Of a stretch of DNA of 64,000 bases, positions 52,601 through 61,734 are shown in pieces. Both the position numbers and the translations under genes were made by a program. The DNA is taken from positions 56,053 through 120,052 of the forward strand of contig NZ_RHOY01000008.1 in NCBI RefSeq assembly GCF_003946725.1. The letters are read 5' to 3'. Positions within the stretch are counted from its first letter, which is position 1. The number at the start of each line of letters is the position of its first letter. The notes beneath the pieces were generated by a model. It saw nothing but the letters and a program-made list of their open reading frames with translations, was not told the origin of the DNA and did no database searches. The DNA comes from Agrilactobacillus yilanensis. Its GTDB lineage: Bacteria; Bacillota; Bacilli; Lactobacillales; Lactobacillaceae.

Positions 52601-55600
52601 TTGCAGAACTAGGTGAATCTATCAACATAGACGAGCGTAAACCAGACAGTATAGAGCAAGGTTACCATTTTGTAGAAACAACGGCGATTTCTGAAGCTGG
52701 TAATCCAGAGACAACCTTCACTTGGGGCACGTCAATGGTCACTTATAAATATGCGAAGGATGCTGTGGTAAGCCAGTCAGAAACAGTGGATACTACAGGT
52801 AACGATACTTATAAGATTTACATTGAAGCCACTGACAAAGATGCCTTGACCCAATTTATAGGACAGTCTTCAGAAACGAATCAAACAGGCTATTCATTGA
52901 CGAAAGGTGCTAATATAACTCAGGTAGATGTTCAAGATAACGGCTTTGAAATTACCTTTGCTGCTGATACGGGAGGTATCGGGACTTTTTCAATCCGCAA
53001 TGATGTTAGCGGTGAAACTTACACAGTGTCCGTTAGCTTGCAGGCTAGAATTCAGTATCGGAACGAATTTTTAAATAGTGACGGGACATTTGAAAAAACG
53101 ACATCTGCTGGGAGTATCTCTAAAGCAAATATGAACGGCGGCTATGACGTGAATTTTAAAAAGAGTCCTCAGATGGGCTATACTTTTGTAAAAACAACAT
53201 TAGATCCTGAAAGAAGCCTTTCGGGTAGTGGTAACACGATATCCTTTAGACCTGCTTGGGGCACAACCACGGTAACTTATACTTTCTTAGCAGATTATAA
53301 GACGGCGCAGAATACAGCTATTCACACTTGGGAAAATGACGATCACACCGTTGCAATCACACCAACAAATACTGAAGCACCCGACCAAACCGTTAAAATG
53401 GATTCATTTATCAACGGTGGCAATAATTTGATTGGGGCAGATGATTTCACAATTTCTGGCAATACCGATCAGGCAATTACCGGGGTTACCGCCGATGAAA
53501 ATGGCTTCCATGTAACTTTCAAAGATGACGTAGACACTGCTGCACATACAATTACAATTCATAACAATACTAACGGAGATACCCATACACTGAACCTAAC
53601 GTTACAAGGGCAAGTTAAATATCAAACGCAACTTGATGATAAAGAACCTGTTGCAATTGATGACGCCACAACAACTGGAGATTTAGGTACGACTATTGGT
53701 TTGGATGCGCATCAACCAGCGGCAGCAGATTCTGGTACACATTATGTCAGCACGACTACTGATCCGACAGCGGCTACCACCTTCACTTGGGGCACAACAA
53801 CCGTCACGGATAAATACGCTTCAGACCATAGTGTTGATGAAGAAAAAACGATTAATACCGCTGATACTACAGAAACAACCGACCATACGGTCACGGTTAC
53901 TGCAGACAAAGCCTTGAATATGAACGACTTTACCGGTCAGGACTTAACGACAGATAACTTTACGATAACTAAAGGGACTGATGTTAAAGACATTACCGCC
54001 ACAGAAACTGGCTTTAACGTAACCTTTGCGGACAACACAACAGCACCAACGCATAGTATTAGTATCCGCAACAATACTACTGGCGAAACGTATAATTTGA
54101 TGTTGAATTTACAAGGGCAAGTCAACTACCAGACGAATGTCAACGGTACAATTACAGCCTTACCAGACACAACCGAAGTTGAAAATTTAGGCACTAGTAT
54201 TACGGATCCAGAGAAGCATCAATTAGCAACGCTGCCAGAAGGCACACATTATGTTGATACCACATTGGATCCGGCAGCAGCAAATGCCTTCACTTGGGGC
54301 ACCACGACGATTACGTATAACTATGTCTCGGACAATGCGGTGACACAAACCGAAACGATCAATACGGCTACTGATGATCGAGTAACTGATCACGAGATTA
54401 GTGTGACAGCTGATTCTAAACTAGATATGAACGACTTTACCGGTCAGGACTTGATGAATGAAACAAATTTTGACCTTACTAAGAGTGATGCTATCAGTGG
54501 GATCATTGCGACTGAGACTGGTTTTAAAGTAACGTTTAACAACGACACGACAGCAGCCAACCACACGATTAATATTCGGAATAAGACTACTGGCGAAACG
54601 TATAATTTGACGTTGACTTTACAAGGGCAAGTGGAATATAAGACTAATGTCAACGGTACAATTACAGCCTTACCGAATACAACCGAAGTTGAAAATTTAG
54701 GCACTAGTATTACGGATCCAGAGCAGCATCAGCTAACAACGCTGCCAGAAGGCACACATTATGTTGATACCACATTGGACCCCGCAGCGGCTGATACCTT
54801 CACTTGGGGTACCACGACGATAACCTACAATTATGCGGCAGACAATGTGGTGACACAAACCGAAACAATCAATACTGCTGAAACAACCGACCATACCATT
54901 ACGGTTACTGCAGACGAAGCCTTGAATATGAAAGACTTTACTGGTCAGGACTTAACGACAGACGACTTTACGGTAACTAAAGGTGATGATGTTAAAGACA
55001 TTACCGCTACAGCAGACGGCTTTAACGTAACCTTTGACAACGACACAACAGCGCCAACGCATAATATTAGTATCCGCAACAATACCACTGGTGAAACGTA
55101 TAATTTGACCTTAAATTTACAAGGACAAGTCAACTATCAAACTAATGTCAACGGTACAATTACAGATATCGAAACAACGTCAGCAGTTGTAGGCAACTTA
55201 GGGACAGCGTTGACTGATGCAGTTAAGAATCAATACAAACCAGAAATACCACCCGTATCTGGGACGAGTTTTGATAATATCACCACTACTAATGATAACT
55301 TTGTCTGGGGCACAACCACGGTCACTTATAATTACACGGACGGTGAAACTTATACTCAGACAAAAGGGGTTAATGTCAATGTTACCGCCGGGGATGGTTA
55401 TAGGGTTGACGGTCATGTCATTACGATTAAGAGTGATAATTCTGAGAAATTCCAGAATTTTGCGAATCAAGATTTTGCGAGTCGTGCGGGCAGTTACACG
55501 ATTGACACCAGCGCTAACATCACAAATGTTAGAACAGATGGCGAAAACTTTATCATTACGTTTGATAATAATACGCAAACTGCTGGCCGTTCCATTTTGA

Positions 55601-56886
55601 TTACGAACAATCAAACCGGTGAAAAATACAAATTGGATACGACTTTAAAGGCCAATGTGACGCACTATACGGAATTAAACGGGGATAAGCAACAAGTTGG
55701 CGACGTTGTCGAACGGAATTTAGGTGAGGGCAATAAACCACAGATCGCCGCACCGAATTTAGGCGGCAACACTTACTTGAGATCTACAGAAGCTAGTCCA
55801 AGCAATCTGATCGCTTGGCGGGACAGCAACCAAATTATTTTCCATTACGCTGAAAATCAAGAGATTACCCAAAACGTCACTGTTAATACTGCAGATCCTA
55901 AACAAGTTACAGGACACGTTGTCACAGTGGACAGCCAAGAGATTACAGGCTTTGATAAGTTTGCGAACCAATCAAACTTAGAAAAAAATCCAGATTTCAA
56001 AGTTACAAAAGATGATCAAGTTCAAAAAGTAAATACAACGGCGACTGGTTTTGAAATCACTTTTGATCCTAAGACAGATACTGCTGTGCATGAGATTAAA
56101 GTTGTTGGCGCAGATGCGACTTATACGTTGACCGTCACTTTAACCGGGGAAGTTAACTATGAAGTAACTTGGCCGGATGGGACGAGCCAGCTGGTGACGG
56201 ATCCGAGTCAAATTGATAAAGGACTTTATATTATTGGTGGCGATTTGAGCAATTCACTACCAGGGCAGACGATTGATGATGCTTTTGTCAAAGCCCACGG
56301 GGATGCGGCTGTTCAAGAGATGTTAGCTTCTGGAAAGTACCAGCTTAAAGCAGTGACACCGGCACCGGAAACGATGGAATTTACTTGGGGTACACAAACG
56401 ATTCAAATTCAATATCAAACCCCAGATGTCACTAATCCAGACACAGGTGTTGAAATCCCAGTGACACCAGACAGACCAAATCCGCCGGTTAACCCAGAAA
56501 AACCCGTTGCTCCAACGGATCCAGAAGAGCCAACAAAACCAGAGGAACCAACGGATCCAGAGGAACCAGTGACACCAGACGAACCAGATGAAGTTATACC
56601 GGATGAAGATACCGATGAGACCGTGACCAATCCAAATACAGGCGTTGAAATTCCAGAAACACCAGTACAGCCAGAAACACCAACACGGCCAGCCAACGGC
56701 ACTGCCGGATTAACACAAGTTGCCACACAAACAACCGCCAAAAAAGCACCAGCAACCAATCAAGGCACCTTACCACAAACCGGGGAAGATAAAGTAGAAT
56801 CTTCAACCCTATCCGCATTAGGCACATTAGGTCTATTAGGCCTATTCGGCGGTAAAATCGCCTTACGGAAACGGAAAGAAGATTAA
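49636..56886 (+). CDS. Giant LPQTG-anchored repeat protein (2416 residues)
   Basis: It has a signal peptide (cleavage near VYAD, ~40), a Glu/Thr/Pro-rich low-complexity stretch (~45-210), a globular region (~215-480) and then about ten tandem modules of ~150-190 residues. Each module carries a GQVKYQT-type strand and a TFTWGTTTVTYNY-type strand, reminiscent of MucBP-like beta domains, alternating with a DFTGQDL...GFNVTF...NNTTGETYNL unit. A Pro/Glu-rich wall-spanning stalk, LPQTGE (2379-2384), a hydrophobic segment and KRKED complete a sortase substrate. Adhesion to host or mucus glycans is likely but unproven. GGAGG is before the ATG. Confidence 0.9.
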   Translation: MTKKEMRKQRLLKGVTFGLLSFAALLDLFGINQKDKVYADTQEPTDGQDNSDANTVTNEQETLKTQNNLAISTEDTTSEAAPEVATTPETETTGDTVGDAEVPSSEVTVENNDSVESEPEPITPETPAAAEEETVTDGDVSQETLQPQTATPEVGTQTTETQTPAGNTEAAGTETSEKTNDEPTNEITGIQSQEQQPAALAEEISADTVEAEAEDTAYTLVNANNDSSLHDLYISYLQSTGITDADQLAQLAARVPETMNITEGTVLQAIAIGGTVYLPVLTDSDVDAYMRSLLINNVDNLNLTITQSRLTDLKNNQIKYVALNTVVPNDDNKSNVSYIGDTINNDRLGGATASTDTLIVRGIEITRTGDNSSQSVAWKRNSDGTVDTKNLELLNSDIQFGNQYNSDGKVQAITPQADDEVNYQWILDNFSANGASIQVATTDNNGKLHYGYAGINSFDTDKMILTVDMFVADTDKTMSSFAKDFLDGLANSTNPTQQYLGVLRDGVGNIIRYHLEGFQTDNITVDTTKYENQSNVTLEVMPDNEQIKTDIKAIGTKNFGVDDQSGAVTKVVQGTGIVEGSSSEKKDGSLDVTLSKAAVTDDNSLQLNLLNYYYTVNFNLLGQVKYQQAVKDSDGTITTTDLSEKDNATVGSEITSEQPATPENTHVNETENLKNPTTVGWGTTTVTYNYDANLNASQKSNVTTQTGNLTVAVTATDENSTEFSEFANQDLTDTDKFTVSSEDANFGGITATDKGFQVTFKDEATDATGHVITVQNKATGTSYTLDLTLQGQVKYQTQLDDKEPVAIDDATTTENLGATIDLDVHQPAAADPGTHYVNTTTTPDNATTFTWGTTTVTYNYETDHMVSQNKTINTGDTSQVTGHTINLKTSGLDLSNFTGDILGENTNYEVTEYDDNNTVLNNITGIVATDKGFDMTFAADTTTSKHVIVIRNKTNGETYQLNLTLQGQVRYQKQLDNYTPTAIGSAAAVAELGESINIDERKPDSIEQGYHFVETTAISEAGNPETTFTWGTSMVTYKYAKDAVVSQSETVDTTGNDTYKIYIEATDKDALTQFIGQSSETNQTGYSLTKGANITQVDVQDNGFEITFAADTGGIGTFSIRNDVSGETYTVSVSLQARIQYRNEFLNSDGTFEKTTSAGSISKANMNGGYDVNFKKSPQMGYTFVKTTLDPERSLSGSGNTISFRPAWGTTTVTYTFLADYKTAQNTAIHTWENDDHTVAITPTNTEAPDQTVKMDSFINGGNNLIGADDFTISGNTDQAITGVTADENGFHVTFKDDVDTAAHTITIHNNTNGDTHTLNLTLQGQVKYQTQLDDKEPVAIDDATTTGDLGTTIGLDAHQPAAADSGTHYVSTTTDPTAATTFTWGTTTVTDKYASDHSVDEEKTINTADTTETTDHTVTVTADKALNMNDFTGQDLTTDNFTITKGTDVKDITATETGFNVTFADNTTAPTHSISIRNNTTGETYNLMLNLQGQVNYQTNVNGTITALPDTTEVENLGTSITDPEKHQLATLPEGTHYVDTTLDPAAANAFTWGTTTITYNYVSDNAVTQTETINTATDDRVTDHEISVTADSKLDMNDFTGQDLMNETNFDLTKSDAISGIIATETGFKVTFNNDTTAANHTINIRNKTTGETYNLTLTLQGQVEYKTNVNGTITALPNTTEVENLGTSITDPEQHQLTTLPEGTHYVDTTLDPAAADTFTWGTTTITYNYAADNVVTQTETINTAETTDHTITVTADEALNMKDFTGQDLTTDDFTVTKGDDVKDITATADGFNVTFDNDTTAPTHNISIRNNTTGETYNLTLNLQGQVNYQTNVNGTITDIETTSAVVGNLGTALTDAVKNQYKPEIPPVSGTSFDNITTTNDNFVWGTTTVTYNYTDGETYTQTKGVNVNVTAGDGYRVDGHVITIKSDNSEKFQNFANQDFASRAGSYTIDTSANITNVRTDGENFIITFDNNTQTAGRSILITNNQTGEKYKLDTTLKANVTHYTELNGDKQQVGDVVERNLGEGNKPQIAAPNLGGNTYLRSTEASPSNLIAWRDSNQIIFHYAENQEITQNVTVNTADPKQVTGHVVTVDSQEITGFDKFANQSNLEKNPDFKVTKDDQVQKVNTTATGFEITFDPKTDTAVHEIKVVGADATYTLTVTLTGEVNYEVTWPDGTSQLVTDPSQIDKGLYIIGGDLSNSLPGQTIDDAFVKAHGDAAVQEMLASGKYQLKAVTPAPETMEFTWGTQTIQIQYQTPDVTNPDTGVEIPVTPDRPNPPVNPEKPVAPTDPEEPTKPEEPTDPEEPVTPDEPDEVIPDEDTDETVTNPNTGVEIPETPVQPETPTRPANGTAGLTQVATQTTAKKAPATNQGTLPQTGEDKVESSTLSALGTLGLLGLFGGKIALRKRKED
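51993..52150 (+). repeat. Near-identical DNA repeat in the giant gene, unit 1 (partner 53596)
   Basis: The sequence encoding LTLQGQVKYQTQLDDKEPVA and the following ~35 residues is nearly identical to 53596-53753. This suggests recent duplication or gene conversion within the coding repeat. Confidence 0.75.
53596..53753 (+). repeat. Near-identical DNA repeat in the giant gene, unit 1 copy (partner 51993)
   Basis: It matches 51993-52150 at almost every base, although the modules between them are more divergent. It could recombine to delete or add about 1.6 kb in frame. Confidence 0.75.
54077..54330 (+). repeat. Near-identical DNA repeat in the giant gene, unit 2 (partner 54587)
   Basis: About 250 bp encoding TTGETYNL...NVNGTITALP...NLGTSITDPE...LPEGTHYVDTTLDP is almost the same as 54587-54836, one module (510 bp, 170 residues) apart. 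This supports expansion of the protein by tandem module duplication. Confidence 0.75.
54587..54836 (+). repeat. Near-identical DNA repeat in the giant gene, unit 2 copy (partner 54077)
   Basis: It is the second copy, exactly 510 bp downstream. Differences are mainly synonymous or conservative. Confidence 0.75.
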
Positions 56887-56887
56887 A

Positions 56888-57132
56888 TCAGAGCGTGACA
56901 AGCTACGTTTTGACAATGCACATAACCTAGACTTACGACATAAGCCCGAACTTGGCTTGTGAGTAAGACGTAGTTATGTAAATTGTCAGTAGCTTGGAAC
57001 GCGTTTAAATCAGAGCGTGAAAGGGCACGGTTTGGCTTTGAGCATAACCTAAAATTACGTCGGAAGCCCGTTCTTGGCTTACAAGTAATTTGTAGTTATG
57101 GGAAAAGTCAGTGACCTTGAACGCGTTTCAAA
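56888..57132 (+). repeat. Two intergenic palindromic repeats, plus orientation
   Basis: Two units of ~122 bp start with CAGAGCGTGA and end with GAACGCGTTT. They have cores ATAACCTAGACTTACG/GTAGTTATG and ATAACCTAAAATTACG/GTAGTTATG around AAGCC..GGCTT. They are divergent relatives of the minus-strand copies at 10870-11243 and 17351-17527. The 306-nt gap before the next gene holds only these and a terminator. Confidence 0.75.
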
Positions 57133-57155
57133 AGACGACATAAACCGTTTCAACC

Positions 57156-57194
57156 AAAAGAAGCTGGATCAAAAAATTGATCCAGCTTCTTTTT
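57156..57194. terminator. Bidirectional terminator
   Basis: AAAAGAAGCTGGATC pairs with GATCCAGCTTCTTTTT. It lies at the end of the minus-strand Mga-like gene and can also stop plus-strand transcripts from the giant gene. Confidence 0.85.
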
Positions 57195-58710
57195 ACGCTC
57201 CAGAGATTTTATCACGGAAGGTTTTTTGAATTTTTAAGTAGAGCTTATAAAAGTCCACCGTCCAAGAATCTAAATTCCACTTAATCACCTGCAGGTCCGG
57301 CGGAATATCATGACCATACAACACATCTAAGTCAATCGTTGTAATCACAATATCCGCCGCTGCCAATGGGGCATTTTGCGGTAGAATTGTGATCATATTT
57401 AAGTCTTCTAAGAAGAACTGAATATCACGACTAATTAAATCACTGCGTTCGATCAATAATTTGATTTTAACCAATTGCCCGGTCCGTAATACCTTTAAGT
57501 AAGGGGCAATTAAGAAATAGATTTCACTTGTTAAAGATTCTTGGAAAGGCATCAAATCTTGGAAGAGATTCTGTCGATTTTTGATTTTGAAAAACAACGT
57601 AATAATGTCCCACAAAGTAGTACGCTCATAGCTCTGTTGGCTGGTTCGGTAGAAATCTAACAGCCGGACACGCCGGCCACCTAGGACACTGTAGCTGAGA
57701 GTAATCCGCATCAAATTAGCAACGAGTTGAACGTTCGTGTTCAAAGATCGTTCCTGGGCTTCAGAATTAATATCATAATAATCTGCAATAAATGTAAAAA
57801 AATCATTGCTAAATTGCCATAATAGTGTATTATGAGTTCGATTATATTGATATAATTGTTGTGTTTCAAAACTAGGTCGATGATTAACCCGGCCAGTAAC
57901 CGTATTATAAAAATACGTGAATAGACTTTCGTTAGCCATATCTTCAAAAGAAAAACGAGGATAGTCCGCCGTTGTTAAGAAGGGATGCTCTCTTGTTTCA
58001 GCATCATAAAAGAAAGGTTTGAAGCTATCCATATTCTTAACCACATAGCCATTAATAATACGGATTCGGCAAATTGCCATAAAAAGAGTATTTTGCATTT
58101 CTAAAATTGGATCATCCGGATTACTAAGGGTTGTTCGAGCCAAAATTGGCCGAACCGCTTCTGGCTGGAGATGCTTAATAGGCCATTCTTGACCATGGTA
58201 GCCAATCCAATAAATAGTAAAGAACAAGAAGCGAATGCGGCGTTCATCCCCTTCAAACTTAAGATTACTAGTGGAAATTGAGATGCCGTATTGCTTCATG
58301 TATTTCCGCAGCGGCGACATTTTTCGCAGCAACGTAGATTTACTGATGAAGTGGGCATTACAAAATTCATCGATCGCCGGTTTTTGTGTTTGAAAAGCAT
58401 AATCAAACGCTTGAAAGACAATACTGCCTTTTAATAAGAATAACCGGTACATATCGATGGGGACTGGGAAGTTCTCAGAGGTAATATCCTTTTTATTGAG
58501 CTTATCGTACTCAATAGAAGGGTCAATCAAAACCATATCCTCCAAAAGCCCTTGATAAATATTGTAGGTTTTTTGATAAGACATGTTCATTTCCGTGCCG
58601 ATATCATTCAAAGTAAATGATTCGGCCCCCAATGTATTTAAAACACGGAACATTTGAAACTTCTCACTGTCAGCTTTGCTAAAAAACATTTCTTCAAAAA
58701 TAAGACTCAC
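57193..58710 (-). CDS. Mga-like helix-turn-helix transcriptional regulator 1
   Basis: About 505 residues with an N-terminal DNA-binding region (SFTLNDIGTEMNMSYQKTYNIYQGLLEDM and SKSTLLRKMSPLRKYMKQYGI, two helix-turn-helices) and a long mainly helical region, with a short C-terminal part resembling a PTS EIIB-like fold (ADIVITTIDLDVLYG). GTG at 58710 with AAGAGAAG upstream aligns with the start of the paralogue at 61735. An upstream TTG (58734) has no ribosome site. Mga-type proteins control surface protein genes in Gram-positives, so the WxL array is a plausible target. Confidence 0.75.
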   Translation of the reverse strand: MSLIFEEMFFSKADSEKFQMFRVLNTLGAESFTLNDIGTEMNMSYQKTYNIYQGLLEDMVLIDPSIEYDKLNKKDITSENFPVPIDMYRLFLLKGSIVFQAFDYAFQTQKPAIDEFCNAHFISKSTLLRKMSPLRKYMKQYGISISTSNLKFEGDERRIRFLFFTIYWIGYHGQEWPIKHLQPEAVRPILARTTLSNPDDPILEMQNTLFMAICRIRIINGYVVKNMDSFKPFFYDAETREHPFLTTADYPRFSFEDMANESLFTYFYNTVTGRVNHRPSFETQQLYQYNRTHNTLLWQFSNDFFTFIADYYDINSEAQERSLNTNVQLVANLMRITLSYSVLGGRRVRLLDFYRTSQQSYERTTLWDIITLFFKIKNRQNLFQDLMPFQESLTSEIYFLIAPYLKVLRTGQLVKIKLLIERSDLISRDIQFFLEDLNMITILPQNAPLAAADIVITTIDLDVLYGHDIPPDLQVIKWNLDSWTVDFYKLYLKIQKTFRDKISGA

Positions 58711-58978
58711 CCGACTTCTCTTAGAAATTGACAACCAGCGTCTGGCTTAAGAAATTCAGAAAGTTCTGGTAAAGCCCGCGGTTGTTGGACAAAAGCAGGC
58801 AATTTCTATGTAATTAATTGTGCACAATATTATTGCAATGATCGGTCAATTAGTTTAATTATAGAAAACCAATTCTGAAAGTGCAATAGGGCACATATTG
58901 ACGTTTAGTTTTTTTTAAGATAATCTAGTTTAGATTGTAAATAATAATATGCGTTAAAATTGCTTAGGGGGCAATGAG

Positions 58979-60469
58979 GTGAATTCACAAAATAATGAAG
59001 TAAAGCGTTCGTTAAAGACGCGGCACTTATCAATGATCGCCATGGGTGGCAGTATCGGTACAGGATTATTTGTTGCCAGTGGTTCCGCCATTTCTCAAGC
59101 TGGACCTGGGGGCGCTTTAGTCGCTTACGTAGGTATTGGGATCATGGTTTACTTTTTAATGACAAGTTTGGGCGAAATGGCAACGTTCATGCCGGTTTCA
59201 GGTTCCTTTGCGACTTATGCCACACGTTTTGTTGATCCGGCATTAGGGTTTGCGCTGGGGTGGAATTATTGGTTTAACTGGGCGATCACGTTGGCCGTTG
59301 ATATTAGTACAACCGCCATCATTGTTCAGTTCTGGTTCCCTGATTGGCCCAATTGGATCATTAGTTTATTTTTCTTAGTCTTAATTTTCTTAATCAATAT
59401 TGTTTCGGTAAAATCTTTTGGGGAAACAGAATATTGGTTAGCTTTAATTAAAGTAACCACGGTCATTATTTTCTTAGTGGTTGGGGTACTTACTATTTTT
59501 GGGATTTTAGGCGGACACGGCCCAGTTGGTATGCGTAACTTTACTTACAAAGGCGGCCCATTCATTGGCGGTATGCCAGCGATTTTGAGTGTGTTCGTTG
59601 TCGCTGGTTTCTCTTTTCAAGGGACAGAATTAATCGGTATTACCGCCGGAGAATCTGCAACACCTGAAAAGAGTATTCCTAAGGCGATCAAACAAGTCTT
59701 TTGGCGAATCTTACTATTTTATATTTTGGCAATCTTTGTCATTGCAGCATTGATTCCTTATACAAGTCCGAAATTATTAGGCTCTGAAGCCCAAGATATT
59801 GCAACGAGTCCGTTCACGTTAGTTTTCCAACGGATCGGGTTAGCAGGGGCTGCCAGTATTATGAACGCGGTTATTTTGACCTCCGTTATTTCAGCCGCCA
59901 ATTCCGGGATGTATGCTTCAACTCGGATGCTTTGGGCGATGGGTAAAGAAGGACAAGCCCCAAGAACGTTTGGCTTAACGAGCCGCCGGGGTGTACCAGT
60001 CATGGCCTTATTATTGACAACTTTTGTCGGGGCCTTTACGCTGTTGACAAGTATCTTAGGCCAGCATGTCTACCAGTTATTAGTGGCTGCCAGTGGTTTG
60101 ACAGGTTTTATTGCGTGGTTAGGCATCGCCGTTTCCCATTATCGGTTCCGACGGGCTTTTCGTTATCAAGATCATGAATTAGATGAGCTGGTTTATAAAG
60201 CCAAGTGGTTCCCATTTGGCCCATTATTGGCAATATTCTTGAGTATAGTCGTCATCTTAGGCCAAGACATTCATGCGGTAACCGCCTTTAATTGGGAACG
60301 GTTGGGAATTAGTTACATGTCCATCCCGCTGTTCTTAGTATTGTTTATCTATTACAAAGTAAAACATAAAACAAAAGTGATTCCGTTAGGCGAGGTCGAT
60401 CTATCACCTCATAAGGAAGATCCTAATTACCGCCGTAAAATGGACAAGGCCCAAAAACTCAATCATTAA
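58979..60469 (+). CDS. Amino acid permease, AAT/LysP-like
   Basis: This 496-residue protein with 12 transmembrane helices has the APC-superfamily consensus: KRSLKTRHLSMIAMGGSIGTGLF at the start, GEMATFMPVSGSFATYATRFV (~83), FALGWNYWFNW and SVKSFGETEYWLALIK (~143). The closest pattern I recall is the lysine-specific LysP branch of the AAT family, but the substrate is uncertain. The GTG start follows AGGGGGC. It is divergent from Mga-like regulator 1. Confidence 0.85.
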   Translation: MNSQNNEVKRSLKTRHLSMIAMGGSIGTGLFVASGSAISQAGPGGALVAYVGIGIMVYFLMTSLGEMATFMPVSGSFATYATRFVDPALGFALGWNYWFNWAITLAVDISTTAIIVQFWFPDWPNWIISLFFLVLIFLINIVSVKSFGETEYWLALIKVTTVIIFLVVGVLTIFGILGGHGPVGMRNFTYKGGPFIGGMPAILSVFVVAGFSFQGTELIGITAGESATPEKSIPKAIKQVFWRILLFYILAIFVIAALIPYTSPKLLGSEAQDIATSPFTLVFQRIGLAGAASIMNAVILTSVISAANSGMYASTRMLWAMGKEGQAPRTFGLTSRRGVPVMALLLTTFVGAFTLLTSILGQHVYQLLVAASGLTGFIAWLGIAVSHYRFRRAFRYQDHELDELVYKAKWFPFGPLLAIFLSIVVILGQDIHAVTAFNWERLGISYMSIPLFLVLFIYYKVKHKTKVIPLGEVDLSPHKEDPNYRRKMDKAQKLNH

Positions 60470-60550
60470 TATGACTGTGGGGAACAAAACATTAAACTAT
60501 TTAGAAAATCAAAATTCTGTTTATTTTTATTACTCTTAAATCGCCGTAGT

Positions 60551-61408
60551 GTGGCGCAAGCAGATTTTAGCAGTTTGTGGCATGAGCGCTATCAAATAAA
60601 TTTTCAACGCTATTTAAATCTGGCCATGCGACACGGCTATATTCAAGTGAGTCAGCATTTAACGGATAAATTGGCCAGCTTGACGCCGGCTCAGTGTCAA
60701 GAAGCGGCCCAAGCTTACCAGTTAGATGCGGCACTTTATCCAGAAGGCCAGCTGCAAGCAGAAATCTGTCGCTTAGCCCAAGAAGATGCGGCATTATTAC
60801 CAGCTAGTTTGGATGCTGGGGTCTATTTATTAACGGATACCGGCGCTCGTTTTGTCCGGGGACATCAATATTTATTGTTGATGGATCAGTACTATTTTCC
60901 AGACGTCATTAATTTTAAGAAGCTGGAAGTCATTCGTAAAAAACAGCCCCATCTGGAGCCTTGGCAATGTTTGGTTATCTTAATTGATGAAGGCTTGGAC
61001 CAGTCTGAGCTTTACCACAACAGTATGCTAAGTTTGCTATTGCTCAAGCACAAAGTAAAGTTGTATCGGCATCTTGGCCGCCATGAAGAAGGGCTACTTT
61101 GTTTACAAGAAGTTCTGTTTTATGAACTGCGGCATGCGGCAACTTTGAATTTGAATACCCAGATCGTACCAGATTTAAAACGGCTGACCAGTTATGAAGC
61201 GCAAGAACTGCATTTTTTCTTAGAACAATTGAACTTGCCGTTAGAAGATTTTTTGTTACGGTTCGGCGATTGGCTGCAAGAAAGGGAATTGCCGGAACGG
61301 GGATTTACCCGGCCGGAGATGATCTCGTCAATCATGTTTGCATATCTAGAAGATTTTAATAGTTTGCGTAATTTGTGTCTCAACATTCAGAATCGAAATC
61401 AGAATTAA
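60551..61408 (+). CDS. Protein of unknown function between permease and regulator
   Basis: A 285-residue, largely helical protein beginning at GTG without a clear ribosome site. Features include LAMRHGYIQVSQHLTDKLASL, a central YFPDVINFKKLEVIRKKQPHLEPWQ, and a Leu-rich C-terminus (HFFLEQLNLPLEDFLLRFGDWLQ). No signal or transmembrane segment is seen. The rhythm resembles helical-repeat sensor domains (Rgg-like), but there is no convincing helix-turn-helix. The family is not recognised. A strong terminator follows. Confidence 0.6.
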   Translation: MAQADFSSLWHERYQINFQRYLNLAMRHGYIQVSQHLTDKLASLTPAQCQEAAQAYQLDAALYPEGQLQAEICRLAQEDAALLPASLDAGVYLLTDTGARFVRGHQYLLLMDQYYFPDVINFKKLEVIRKKQPHLEPWQCLVILIDEGLDQSELYHNSMLSLLLLKHKVKLYRHLGRHEEGLLCLQEVLFYELRHAATLNLNTQIVPDLKRLTSYEAQELHFFLEQLNLPLEDFLLRFGDWLQERELPERGFTRPEMISSIMFAYLEDFNSLRNLCLNIQNRNQN

Positions 61409-61429
61409 TTAGGATAATTGATTATATTG

Positions 61430-61492
61430 GCAGAATAATTTACGGAGATTGCGACCAAAAGCGACTCTTTCTAAATTATTTTGCTTTTTTTT
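61430..61492 (+). terminator. Terminator after the unknown gene
   Basis: GCAGAATAATTT pairs with AAATTATTTTGC, with inner GCGA/CGC pairing, followed by eight T. The rest of the gap to 61734 is AT-rich and shows no gene; a possible promoter is not clear. Confidence 0.75.
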
Positions 61493-61734
61493 ATATGAAA
61501 TTGAGTAATTTTCTTTGAAAAAACAAGCTAATCATGAGATTATATAATTAGATATATTTATGAATTATTATTATAAATTTTAATACACGTAATGAGATCC
61601 GATCTATGATGTTTTTCATCTCTGCTGGGACTTAATTTGGCGTCTTCATAATTCACGCAACTAAAATATAACTGAAGTTACAATCTGAAATGAACAATCA
61701 CAGTTACGACTGGGGAGCTAAGGGGAGAGACATA

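Noticed and set aside
55198..55614. Overlapping ORFs on both strands inside the giant gene
   Set aside because: They lie wholly within a coding module in other frames, lack ribosome sites and have basic, repetitive composition.
56415..56827. Two minus-strand ORFs opposite the Pro-rich stalk of the giant protein
   Set aside because: They are antisense of PEEPTDPEEP-type repeats and give low-complexity Gly/Ser/Val or Leu-rich products, not real proteins.
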